A stretch of 11,836 nucleotides of DNA. Origin: an uncultured Gammaproteobacteria bacterium (GTDB lineage: Bacteria > Pseudomonadota > Gammaproteobacteria > Pseudomonadales > UBA5518). A program made the position numbers and the translations under genes. The notes under the pieces are model-generated. The model did no database searches, was not told where the DNA came from, and was given only the letters and a program-made list of their open reading frames with translations. Location: assembly GCA_903921135.1 (NCBI GenBank), contig CAIXOY010000342.1:1-11836 (forward strand). The letters are read 5' to 3'. This document shows, piece by piece, positions 1 through 5,961 of the stretch (position 1 is its first letter; each line of letters opens with the position of its first letter).

Positions 1-326
1 CCTGGCTCGCTCCGGTACAGGCTGCGGTCCTCAATATCACGGACGCACAGCACGATTACGCTAAGGCTGTGGAAGAATCCTTGAAAAACAACGGTTTCAA
101 AGCCCTTGCTGACTTGAGAAACGAGAAGGTGGGCTTTAAGATCCGCGAGCACACTCTCGACAAAGTCCCCTTCCTTCTCGTGGTGGGGGATCGGGAGATG
201 GAAACTGGTACCGTGGCCGTTCGGGCACGCAATGGCGAAGATCTCGGTGTGATGAGCCTCGATGGGTTCAAAACGCATCTCTCTTCGGTAGTTGCCCGTC
301 GCGGCCGCACAGATCTGGAAGGTTGA
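1..326 (+). CDS. thrS: Threonyl-tRNA synthetase, C-terminal part (5' truncated by window edge)
   Basis: Reading frame 3 is open from base 3 to the TGA at 324-326 and encodes the last 107 residues of a class II threonyl-tRNA synthetase, the cytoplasmic enzyme that charges tRNA-Thr. The visible part is the anticodon-binding domain. It begins WLAPVQAAVLNITD and contains the hallmark segment DLRNEKVGFKIREHTL, followed by VPFLLVVGDREMETGTVAVR, which closely matches the E. coli ThrS C-terminus. The catalytic core and the editing domain lie upstream of the window. The gene sits directly before infC, as in E. coli and Pseudomonas, with 7 bases between the thrS stop and the preferred infC start. Identity is very secure; the gene is partial only because of the window boundary. 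Confidence 0.97.
   Translation, partial: WLAPVQAAVLNITDAQHDYAKAVEESLKNNGFKALADLRNEKVGFKIREHTLDKVPFLLVVGDREMETGTVAVRARNGEDLGVMSLDGFKTHLSSVVARRGRTDLEG
317..322 (+). promoter_or_regulatory. Candidate ribosome binding site for infC
   Basis: GGAAGG lies 11 bases before the TTG at 334 and within the last codons of thrS. It is the only purine-rich SD-like stretch near any candidate infC start, which favours TTG 334 over TTG 292 or ATC 313. The 11-base spacing is slightly long. Confidence 0.5.
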
Positions 327-333
327 TCAGCAC

Positions 334-861
334 TTGAAATCCGAGAGCAACAAGAAGCTTGCCGTTAACGGTGAAATCCGCGCCCGACAGGTGCGACTCA
401 TAGATGCAGAGGGCAAGCAGCTCGGCATCGTGCCCATCGAGGAGGCCCTCAGGGCTGCCGAGCAGGCCACACTCGACTTGGTCGAGATCGCGGCCGACGC
501 AGACCCGGTGGTCTGCAAGATCATGGACTTCGGGAAGCACATCTACGAAGCCAAGAAACAACGCAATGCTTCAAAGAAGAAGCAGAAGATCATTCAAGTC
601 AAAGAAGTGAAATTCCGACCAGGGACGGAGGAAGGGGATTACCAGGTAAAACTGCGCAACCTGGTACGTTTCCTGGAGCAAGGAGACAAAGCCAAAGTGA
701 CCCTGCGCTTTCGTGGCCGCGAGATGGCCCACCAAGAGATCGGGATGGAGCTGATAAAGCGCATCGAAGCCGATCTCGAGCCGCATGCGGCGGTGGAACA
801 GCACGCAAAAATGGAAGGCAGGCAACTCACTATGGTTCTCGCTCCCAAAAAGAAGAAGTGA
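334..861 (+). CDS. infC: Translation initiation factor IF-3
   Basis: IF3 binds the 30S subunit, prevents premature 50S joining and rejects poor start codons and wrong initiator tRNAs. With the TTG at 334 as start the protein has 175 residues (E. coli 180). It has the N-domain with VNGEIRA (about residues 11-17), a lysine-rich linker (about 72-90), and the C-domain with KFRPGTEEGDYQVKLRNL and GREMAHQEIGME, ending in LAPKKKK. The frame is closed by TAG at 289-291 and holds no ATG, and no GTG before codon 391 inside the conserved core, so the true start must be non-AUG: TTG 334, TTG 292 or ATC 313. I chose 334 because GGAAGG lies upstream, it does not overlap thrS, and the length before NGEIRA is reasonable. 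E. coli infC uses AUU and is autoregulated through it; a similar role for this rare start is inferred. Confidence 0.95.
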   Translation: MKSESNKKLAVNGEIRARQVRLIDAEGKQLGIVPIEEALRAAEQATLDLVEIAADADPVVCKIMDFGKHIYEAKKQRNASKKKQKIIQVKEVKFRPGTEEGDYQVKLRNLVRFLEQGDKAKVTLRFRGREMAHQEIGMELIKRIEADLEPHAAVEQHAKMEGRQLTMVLAPKKKK

Positions 862-909
862 TCCGTCACTTCATACCGTTGCAGATACAGCAAATGCGGA
901 GTGGTTGAA

Positions 910-1104
910 ATGCCCAAGTTGAAAGTCCATAGCGGAGCGGCAAAACGCTTCAAGAAAACCGGCTCAGGCTACAAGCGAAAGCACGCCAACAAGAGCCATA
1001 TCCTCACGAAGATGACGACGAAGCGGAAGCGCCAGCTCCGCGGCACGGCAGGCTTCGACCCCGTGGATCAGCCACGGGTCGAGCGCATGTTGCGCGACAA
1101 GTAG
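910..1104 (+). CDS. rpmI: 50S ribosomal protein L35
   Basis: This is a 64-residue, very basic protein starting MPKLKVHSGAAKRFKKTGSG and containing HANKSHILTK and TKRKRQLRG, all hallmarks of L35 in the large ribosomal subunit. The ATG at 910 is preceded by GGAG (898-901) with 8 bases of spacing. A GTG at 901 in the same frame would add three residues but overlaps this ribosome binding site and would put residues before the invariant MPK, so it is not the start. The gene lies 48 bases after infC and 27 before rplT. In E. coli the rpmI-rplT pair is repressed translationally by L20 binding upstream; I did not identify an equivalent L20 site here. Confidence 0.97.
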   Translation: MPKLKVHSGAAKRFKKTGSGYKRKHANKSHILTKMTTKRKRQLRGTAGFDPVDQPRVERMLRDK

Positions 1105-1131
1105 TCACCCATCTGAACTGAGGAATCACAC

Positions 1132-1488
1132 ATGCCCCGTATCAAGCGTGGCGTCACCGCCAGACGCCGTCACAAAAAAATCCTCGATCGCGCCAAGGGT
1201 TACTACGGCGCACGCAGCCGCGTGTACCGCGTCGCCAAGCAATCGGTCATCAAGGCAGGCCAGTACGCCTATCGCGACCGCCGTCAGCGCAAGCGCCAGT
1301 TCCGTGCGCTGTGGATCACCCGTATCAACGCGGCTTCCCGCGCCAACGGTCTGAGCTACAGCCGTCTCATCGCAGGTCTGCGTCGTGCTGCCATTGGTTT
1401 GGACCGTCGCGTCCTTGCCGACCTGGCCGTACACGACAAGTCTGCGTTCGCGACCATCGTCGAGAAGGCCCGGGCCGCGCTCGCCTGA
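1132..1488 (+). CDS. rplT: 50S ribosomal protein L20
   Basis: This is a 118-residue basic protein beginning MPRIKRGVTARRRHKKILDRAKGYYGARSR, the classic L20 N-terminal rRNA-binding extension, followed by the globular domain with RKRQFRALWITRINAA and LSYSRLIAGL. L20 is essential for early 50S assembly and in E. coli represses its own operon. The ATG at 1132 follows TGAGGA (1119-1124) with 7 bases of spacing. The length equals the family norm. The gene is followed by a small GNRA-capped hairpin and a strong intrinsic terminator, which separates the ribosomal-protein part of the operon from pheST. Confidence 0.98.
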   Translation: MPRIKRGVTARRRHKKILDRAKGYYGARSRVYRVAKQSVIKAGQYAYRDRRQRKRQFRALWITRINAASRANGLSYSRLIAGLRRAAIGLDRRVLADLAVHDKSAFATIVEKARAALA

Positions 1489-1495
1489 GCCCGGA

Positions 1496-1513
1496 GGGTG
1501 GCGCAAGCCACCC
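1496..1513 (+). other. Hairpin with GCAA tetraloop after rplT
   Basis: GGGTGGC (1496-1502) pairs perfectly with GCCACCC (1507-1513) around a GCAA loop, a stable GNRA tetraloop. It starts 8 bases after the rplT stop and has no T-run behind it, so it is not a terminator itself. It could protect the rplT 3' end or be part of an attenuation structure with the terminator at 1527-1561. Its function is inferred only from position. Confidence 0.6.
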
Positions 1514-1526
1514 CCGCGCTGACCGG

Positions 1527-1561
1527 ACGGGGAAAGGGCTCGCGCTCTTTCCCCGTTTTTT
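1527..1561 (+). terminator. Intrinsic terminator or attenuator between rplT and pheS
   Basis: ACGGGGAAAG (1527-1536) pairs without mismatch with CTTTCCCCGT (1547-1556), and three more pairs (one G-U) can form inside. Six T residues follow (1556-1561), the structure of a factor-independent terminator. The pheS ATG is only 39 bases downstream with no obvious promoter between, so pheST must be reached by read-through. In E. coli this position holds the pheM leader and attenuator. Here I find no Phe-rich leader ORF before the hairpin, so the control mechanism is unclear. Confidence 0.85.
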
Positions 1562-1600
1562 ATTGTCTTTTTGAGCCGAATCTCCCGGGAGATCCGAGGA

Positions 1601-2620
1601 ATGGAACAGGTCGATCAGATTGCGCTGGATGTCCTCGGCAAGATCGCCGGTGCCGGATCACTCGCTGAGCTCGAGGAGCAGCGCGTACGCGCGCTCGGCA
1701 AGAAGGGCGAACTCACCGCTCTCCTGAAGCAGTTGGGCCAGCTCGACCCTGAGGCGCGCCGCGCCCAGGGCGCGGTGATCAATGCCGCCAAGGAAAAGGT
1801 CGAGCAGGCGCTCGCAGAGAGGCGGTCCGTGCTGGAAGCGGCCGAACTCGATCTCAAACTTGCCTCGGAGCGCGTCGATACCAGCCTTCCCGGTCGTCGC
1901 CAATCGGTGGGAAGCCTGCACCCGATCACGCGCTCCATCCAGCGGATGGAGGCGTATTTCGGGTCTGTGGGCTTCGAGGTGGTCGAGGGGCCTGAAATCG
2001 AGGATGACTGGCACAATTTTGAAGCGCTCAACATCCCGCCGGAGCATCCCGCGCGGGCCATGCACGACACCTTCTATATCGATCCGACCCGTGTGCTCCG
2101 TACCCACACGTCCCCGGTTCAGGTGCGCGTGATGCAGGCAGGGGAACTTCCGATCCGGGTGGTGTGCCCCGGCCGCGTCTATCGCTGTGATTCGGATCTG
2201 ACCCACTCGCCGATGTTCCACCAGATCGAAGGCCTGGTCGTCGCGGAAGGGACGGGTATGCCGGATCTCAAAGGCTGCGTCTCCGGCTTCCTGCGCGCCT
2301 TCTTCGAGAAAGATGAGTTGGACGTGCGTTTCCGCCCTTCGTATTTCCCCTTCACCGAACCCTCGGCCGAAGTCGATATGCAGTGCGTGATCTGCGGGGG
2401 CGGTGGTTGCAGGGTCTGCAGCAACACCGGATGGCTGGAAGTCATGGGTTGCGGCCTGGTGCATCCCAAGGTCCTGGAGATGTCCGGGATCGATTCCGAG
2501 CGCTATACCGGCTATGCCTTTGGTATGGGGGTCGAGCGGCTCACCATGCTCCGCTACGGGGTGAACGACCTCCGACTGTTCTTCGAGAATGACTTGAACT
2601 TCTTGCAACAGTTCAATTAA
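1601..2620 (+). CDS. pheS: Phenylalanyl-tRNA synthetase alpha subunit
   Basis: This is the catalytic subunit of the alpha2-beta2 enzyme that charges tRNA-Phe. From the ATG at 1601 it has 339 residues: an N-terminal coiled coil (about 1-90) and a class II core with GLHPITRSIQRMEAYF (about 105-120), GPEIEDDWHNFEALN (130-144), FHQIEGL (206-212) and the Phe-pocket segment YAFGMGVERLTMLRYG (305-320). A306 aligns with E. coli A294, which sets side-chain specificity. A Cys cluster, C262-x2-C265-x4-C270-x2-C273, is inserted before WLEVMGCG. E. coli PheS lacks it, but I recall it from many other bacterial PheS proteins, and it resembles a zinc site. GGGAG at 1587-1591 lies 9 bases before ATG 1601. A TTG at 1571 in the same frame would add ten non-conserved residues and reach back to the terminator T-tract, so I rejected it. 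Confidence 0.98.
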   Translation: MEQVDQIALDVLGKIAGAGSLAELEEQRVRALGKKGELTALLKQLGQLDPEARRAQGAVINAAKEKVEQALAERRSVLEAAELDLKLASERVDTSLPGRRQSVGSLHPITRSIQRMEAYFGSVGFEVVEGPEIEDDWHNFEALNIPPEHPARAMHDTFYIDPTRVLRTHTSPVQVRVMQAGELPIRVVCPGRVYRCDSDLTHSPMFHQIEGLVVAEGTGMPDLKGCVSGFLRAFFEKDELDVRFRPSYFPFTEPSAEVDMQCVICGGGGCRVCSNTGWLEVMGCGLVHPKVLEMSGIDSERYTGYAFGMGVERLTMLRYGVNDLRLFFENDLNFLQQFN

Positions 2621-2634
2621 TTCAAATATTTGAA
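2621..2634. repeat. Perfect 14-bp AT-rich palindrome between pheS and pheT
   Basis: TTCAAATATTTGAA reads the same on both strands and begins immediately after the pheS stop. It sits in an AT-rich patch (about 2612-2660) inside an otherwise GC-rich operon. It differs from the IHF consensus WATCAANNNNTTR at one fixed position. TTGAAC (2630-2635) and TACATT (2652-2657) with 16 bases between could form a weak promoter for pheT-ihfA. These readings compete, and none is proven. Confidence 0.5.
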
Positions 2635-2685
2635 CTATTAAGTTAATCCATTACATTCCCAGAATCCGGTGCCGGCGGTGGAAGC

Positions 2686-5064
2686 ATGAAGATCAGCGAG
2701 CAGTGGTTGAGGGAGTGGGTGAGCCCGGCGGTCAGCACCGACGAACTGGCGGCGCGCCTCACCATGGCCGGACTGGAGGTCGAGTCCATAGAGCCTGCGG
2801 GTGCCGCCGTCCACGGGGTGGTGGCAGCAGAGGTGCGCGAGGTCAGCCCGCATCCGGATGCCACCAAGCTGCGTGTCTGTCGGGTCTTCGATGGCGAGAC
2901 GGAATCCCAGGTCGTATGCGGTGCCGCCAATGTGCGCGCAGGCCTGCGCGTGCCTTTTGCCCGTGTCGGTGCGGTTCTGCCCGGTATCACCATCGGTCGC
3001 GCAAGCCTTCGCGGGGTGGAGTCAGAGGGAATGCTCTGCTCCGCGGACGAGTTGGGCCTCCAGGACCAGCGCTCGGAGGGCTTGCTTGAACTTCCCTCGG
3101 AAACGCCCTTGGGCACGGACATAGGCGCGCTCTTCGGCAGGGATGACCGGGTGATCGGGCTGAAGCTCACCCCAAACCGTGGTGACTGCCTTGGTATGCG
3201 CGGCCTCGCGAGGGAGACAGCAGCGCTCTACGGCATAAACAGCTGCAGTCCCGACCTCTCGGCCGTGCCCGCTGTCATCGACGACCGCCTTGATGTCCGT
3301 CTCGAGGCTCCGGACTACTGCCCACGTTACTGCGGCCGCATTGTGCGGGACGTCGACCTCTCTCTGCCCAGCCCCCCGTGGTTGCAGGAGCGCCTGCGTC
3401 GTGCGGGGCTTCGGTCCATAGACGCGGTGGTCGACATCACCAACCTCGTGATGCTGGAACTCGGCCAGCCGTTGCACGCCTTCGACCTCGCGCAGTTGGA
3501 TGGCGGTATCGTGGTGCGACGCGCGCGGGATGCCGAAAAGCTACCCCTGCTGGATGGCAGTGAAGTCACCCTGCGTGCCGACACCCTCGTGATTGCCGAC
3601 CACAGCCGTGCCGTAGCGGCTGCCGGCATCATGGGTGGCGCAGGTTCCGCGGTCAGCGCCTCGACCCGGGATGTTTTTCTCGAGGCCGCTTTTTTCGCGC
3701 CCCAACCCATGGCCGGAAAAGCCCGCTCCTACGGGATGCAGACGGATGCCTCGCAGCGCTTCGAACGTGGCGTGGATTTCGAGCTGCAGGCCACCGCCAT
3801 CGAGCGCGCCACGCGCCTTTTGCTGGAGGTTGCGGGCGGAAAGCCCGGCCCCGTTGTCACGGTTGTTTCCCCGTCGCATCTGCCAGTCCTGCAACCCATC
3901 CGATTGCGGGCCAGCCGCCTCGACATGTTGCTGGGCATCCAGGTGCCGCACGACGAGGTGGAGGCCATCCTTGCGCGGCTGGGGCTTCCGGGCAAAGCGT
4001 GTGAGGGCGGCTGGGAGGTCAGCCCCACGTCGTACCGATTCGACATCCGGCTCGAGGCGGACCTGGCGGAGGAGGTAGGGCGCGTCTGGGGTTATGACCG
4101 CATACCGGTGCGCGTTCAGCCGGCGGCCGTTCCCATGCGCCGCCGGCAGGAATCCTTGAGGCAGGTCCATGATCTGCGGGAGCGGCTTTGTACGCTCGGC
4201 TACCAGGAGGTCATCACCTACAGTTTTGTTCCCCCTGATATACAGGCGCTGCTTGCCCCCGGTGTGGTTCCGGTCGCCGTCCAGAATCCGATCTCCTCGG
4301 ACATGTCTGTGATGCGCACATCCTTGTGGGCGGGCCTTCTGGGCGCCCTTCGCCACAACCAGAACCGCCAGCAGCGGCGCGTCAGGCTCTTCGAGACGGG
4401 GCTCCGGTTCCTGCCGGGAGCAGAGGGGCTTCGTCAGGAAATGGGTGTGGCGGGTCTGATCAGCGGCTCGCGTCACCCCGAGGGTTGGGCGGGCGAAACG
4501 GCGCCGGTCGATTTCTTCGATATCAAGGGCGATGTCGAGTCGCTTCTCGACACGGGGGATGGTCGGCTTGCGGGCTGGAGCTTCCAGCCAGGTGAGCACC
4601 CGGCGCTGCATCCGGGTCAAGCCTCACAGATCGTTCGTGATGGTGTGTGCGGGGGGCTGTTCGGCGCCCTGCATCCGCGGCTGCTTGCGGCGCTCGATCT
4701 CACTGGGCCTGTTTACCTTTTCGAGTTCGATATCGAGGCGATTCGCAGAAAAACTTTGCCTTCTTTCAAAGGATTATCTAGATTTCCTGAGGTGCGCCGT
4801 GACATCGCGGTGGTGGTGGACGATGATCTCCCCGCCGGGGTCCTTCTGGGTGTTGCCGCTGATGTTGCAGGGGTCTGCCTCAAGGATCTCAAGTTGTTTG
4901 ATGTTTATCGCGGCCAAGGTATTGATAGTAAAAAGAAAAGCGTGGCCATCTCGGTAGTCCTGCAAGCGCAGGACCGCACCCTCACCGAGGTAGAAGTGGG
5001 GGCGGTGGTCGAAGGCATCGTGGCGGCGCTTGTCGCTCGGTGCGGGGCAGTTCCAAGGTACTGA
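2686..5064 (+). CDS. pheT: Phenylalanyl-tRNA synthetase beta subunit
   Basis: This is the large partner of PheS, with 792 residues (E. coli 795). It carries an N-terminal MKISEQWLREWV, then an EMAP/tRNA-binding OB domain (roughly 40-148, with SPHPDATKLRVCRV and VRAGLRVPFA), the B3/B4 editing domain (about 210-360, with VVDITNLVMLELGQPLHAFD and GIMGG), the B5 DNA-binding-like domain (about 395-470), a degenerate class II core, and the C-terminal FDX-ACB anticodon-binding domain (about 700-792, with RFPEVRRDIAVVVDDD). The editing region is complete, so hydrolysis of mischarged Tyr-tRNA-Phe is expected. The ATG at 2686 is preceded by GGTGGA. The gene lies 65 bases after pheS and 3 before ihfA, so it is co-transcribed with ihfA at least. 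Confidence 0.98.
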   Translation: MKISEQWLREWVSPAVSTDELAARLTMAGLEVESIEPAGAAVHGVVAAEVREVSPHPDATKLRVCRVFDGETESQVVCGAANVRAGLRVPFARVGAVLPGITIGRASLRGVESEGMLCSADELGLQDQRSEGLLELPSETPLGTDIGALFGRDDRVIGLKLTPNRGDCLGMRGLARETAALYGINSCSPDLSAVPAVIDDRLDVRLEAPDYCPRYCGRIVRDVDLSLPSPPWLQERLRRAGLRSIDAVVDITNLVMLELGQPLHAFDLAQLDGGIVVRRARDAEKLPLLDGSEVTLRADTLVIADHSRAVAAAGIMGGAGSAVSASTRDVFLEAAFFAPQPMAGKARSYGMQTDASQRFERGVDFELQATAIERATRLLLEVAGGKPGPVVTVVSPSHLPVLQPIRLRASRLDMLLGIQVPHDEVEAILARLGLPGKACEGGWEVSPTSYRFDIRLEADLAEEVGRVWGYDRIPVRVQPAAVPMRRRQESLRQVHDLRERLCTLGYQEVITYSFVPPDIQALLAPGVVPVAVQNPISSDMSVMRTSLWAGLLGALRHNQNRQQRRVRLFETGLRFLPGAEGLRQEMGVAGLISGSRHPEGWAGETAPVDFFDIKGDVESLLDTGDGRLAGWSFQPGEHPALHPGQASQIVRDGVCGGLFGALHPRLLAALDLTGPVYLFEFDIEAIRRKTLPSFKGLSRFPEVRRDIAVVVDDDLPAGVLLGVAADVAGVCLKDLKLFDVYRGQGIDSKKKSVAISVVLQAQDRTLTEVEVGAVVEGIVAALVARCGAVPRY

Positions 5065-5067
5065 AGC

Positions 5068-5370
5068 ATGCGCAAGGCGCTTACCAAGGCGGACATCGCC
5101 GAGAAACTGTTCGAAGACCTCGGGCTGAACAAGCGCGAGGCCAAGGAAATCGTCGAGGCCTTTTTCGAGGAGATCCGCACCGCGCTCGAGAGCAGCGAGC
5201 AGGTCAAGCTCTCGGGCTTCGGCAACTTCGATCTGCGCGACAAGCGCCAGCGTCCCGGACGCAACCCCAAGACCGGCGAGGAGATTCCGATCTCCGCCCG
5301 TCGCGTGGTCACGTTCCGCCCGGGCCAGAAGCTGAAACAGAAGGTAGAGGCTTATGCTGGAGGCGAGTAA
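5068..5370 (+). CDS. ihfA: Integration host factor alpha subunit
   Basis: This is a 100-residue nucleoid protein of the HU/IHF family, nearly collinear with E. coli IhfA: LTKADIAEKLFEDLGL, VEAFFEEIRTALE, QVKLSGFGNFDLRDK, and the DNA-intercalating arm RPGRNPKTGEEIPI with P67 corresponding to E. coli P65, then ARRVVTFRPGQKLK. It pairs with IhfB to bend DNA at specific sites in replication, recombination and transcription. The start ATG lies 3 bases after the pheT stop, with AAGG (5055-5058) 9 bases upstream inside pheT, which indicates coupled translation. The same pheT-ihfA junction occurs in E. coli. Confidence 0.98.
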   Translation: MRKALTKADIAEKLFEDLGLNKREAKEIVEAFFEEIRTALESSEQVKLSGFGNFDLRDKRQRPGRNPKTGEEIPISARRVVTFRPGQKLKQKVEAYAGGE

Positions 5371-5704
5371 CAACAACGAACTGCCCCCAATCCCGGGCAA
5401 GCGTTACTTCACGATCGGTGAAGTGAGCGAGCTGTGCGCGGTCAAGCCACACGTGCTCCGGTATTGGGAGCAGGAGTTCCCGCAACTGAAGCCGGTGAAG
5501 CGTCGCGGTAACCGCCGCTACTACCAGCGTCAGGACGTGATCATGATCCGCCAGATCCGGAGCCTTCTCTACGAGCAGGGCTTTACTATCGGCGGCGCTC
5601 GCCAGCGCATGGAGGGCGAGTCGGGCAAGGAAGACTCGCACTACCGGCAGCTCATCAGGCAGATGATCGTGGAACTCGAGGATCTGTTGAAGGCATTGCG
5701 CTGA
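5354..5704 (+). CDS. MerR-family transcriptional regulator (short form)
   Basis: This 116-residue protein has an N-terminal MerR winged helix-turn-helix: YFTIGEVSELCAVKPHVLRYWEQEF (about 18-42) followed by the wing KRRGNRRYYQRQDV (49-62) and LLYEQGFTIGGAR (71-83). The C-terminal helix (about 96-116) could dimerise, but there is no effector or metal-binding domain: the only Cys is C28 in the DNA-binding helix region. This small regulator is found after ihfA in many gammaproteobacteria; its target and signal are unknown to me. The ATG at 5354 overlaps the ihfA 3' end by 17 bases, with AAGG (5341-5344) 9 bases before it, so translation is probably coupled to ihfA. No alternative in-frame ATG lies before the conserved domain. 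Confidence 0.92.
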   Translation: MLEASNNNELPPIPGKRYFTIGEVSELCAVKPHVLRYWEQEFPQLKPVKRRGNRRYYQRQDVIMIRQIRSLLYEQGFTIGGARQRMEGESGKEDSHYRQLIRQMIVELEDLLKALR

Positions 5705-5720
5705 AGAGCGCAGATCCGGG

Positions 5721-5749
5721 TTCTATTCGGGCCGCGCATCCTTTATGAT
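5721..5749 (+). promoter_or_regulatory. Candidate promoter for tRNA-Pro
   Basis: TATGAT (5744-5749), five of six matches to the -10 consensus, is followed directly by the GC-rich stretch GCGCGGCC, like the discriminators of stringently controlled stable-RNA promoters. The hexamer 17 bases upstream, TTCTAT (5721-5726), matches only three of six at -35. The transcript would start near 5756, about 39 bases before the tRNA. The -10 lies inside an inverted repeat. The call is tentative. Confidence 0.4.
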
Positions 5750-5757
5750 GCGCGGCC
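5730..5757. repeat. 11-bp perfect inverted repeat downstream of the merR-like gene
   Basis: GGCCGCGCATC (5730-5740) pairs with GATGCGCGGCC (5747-5757) around the loop CTTTAT. One G-U and one C-G pair can extend the stem outwards. It begins 25 bases after the merR-like stop and would end or stabilise that transcript as a hairpin, although no T-run follows, so it is not a standard intrinsic terminator. It also spans the candidate -10 of the tRNA-Pro promoter. Confidence 0.6.
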
Positions 5758-5794
5758 TGTCAGGGAGGCCACGAGAGTGTTCTCCACGGCATTT

Positions 5795-5871
5795 CGGAGC
5801 GTAGCGCAGTCTGGTAGCGCACCACTCTGGGGGGGTGGTGGTCGTGGGTTCAAATCCCGCCGCTCCGACCA
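5795..5871 (+). tRNA. tRNA-Pro (anticodon GGG)
   Basis: The 77-base cloverleaf is complete. The acceptor stem CGGAGCG/CGCTCCG is perfect, the D-stem is GCGC/GCGC with loop AGTCTGGTA, and the anticodon stem is CCACT/GGTGG with loop CTGGGGG giving anticodon GGG. The variable loop is TGGTC, and the T-arm is GTGGG-TTCAAAT-CCCGC with one G-U pair. The discriminator is A and the CCA end is encoded (5869-5871). The C at position 1 and the overall sequence resemble the E. coli proline tRNAs. It should read CCC and CCU codons. Its place after ihfA and a merR-like gene matches pseudomonad-type gene order. Confidence 0.97.
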
Positions 5872-5900
5872 ATCCCCTCGGCCTTCATGGCCGGTACAAG

Positions 5901-5931
5901 ACGCCCGCTGCACGCGGGCGTTCTTGTTTTT
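5901..5931 (+). terminator. Intrinsic terminator of tRNA-Pro
   Basis: ACGCCCGC (5901-5908) pairs with GCGGGCGT (5914-5921) around a 5-base loop, followed by a T-rich run ending in TTTTT (5927-5931). It lies 29 bases after the CCA end of the tRNA and closes that transcript. Its position rules out the upstream ATG at 5887 as a start for the exporter gene. Confidence 0.85.
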
Positions 5932-5961
5932 CCCCTTCAGGAACCGCATAGGGCTTTGCCG

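Noticed and set aside
1498..1574. GTG-initiated leader reading through the rplT-pheS terminator with several Phe codons
   Set aside because: Most of its Phe codons lie after or within the terminator stem and T-run, so it cannot act as an attenuation leader; the SD-like purines touch its GTG.
2387..2424. Cys cluster in PheS as a novel zinc-binding insertion
   Set aside because: CxxC-x4-CxxC before the WLEV motif is, as I recall, common in non-enterobacterial PheS proteins, so it is a known variant.
1658..2608. 316-codon open frame on the minus strand opposite pheS
   Set aside because: It mirrors a certain gene in high-GC DNA, has no family motif I recognise, and such antisense frames recur opposite pheT (3541-4620), opposite the tRNA/exporter (5743-6972), opposite the acyl-CoA dehydrogenase (8451-9473) and opposite the esterase (10372-11346).
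5795..5871. tRNA-Pro as integration site of a genomic island starting at 5872
   Set aside because: No integrase and no repeat of the tRNA 3' end appear in the window, and the downstream genes are ordinary metabolic genes with similar base composition.
5887..5961. ATG 5887 as start of the EamA-type exporter
   Set aside because: It would place coding sequence through the tRNA-Pro terminator hairpin and T-run, and the added 25 residues are not family-like. GTG 5962 has a ribosome site and the usual protein length.
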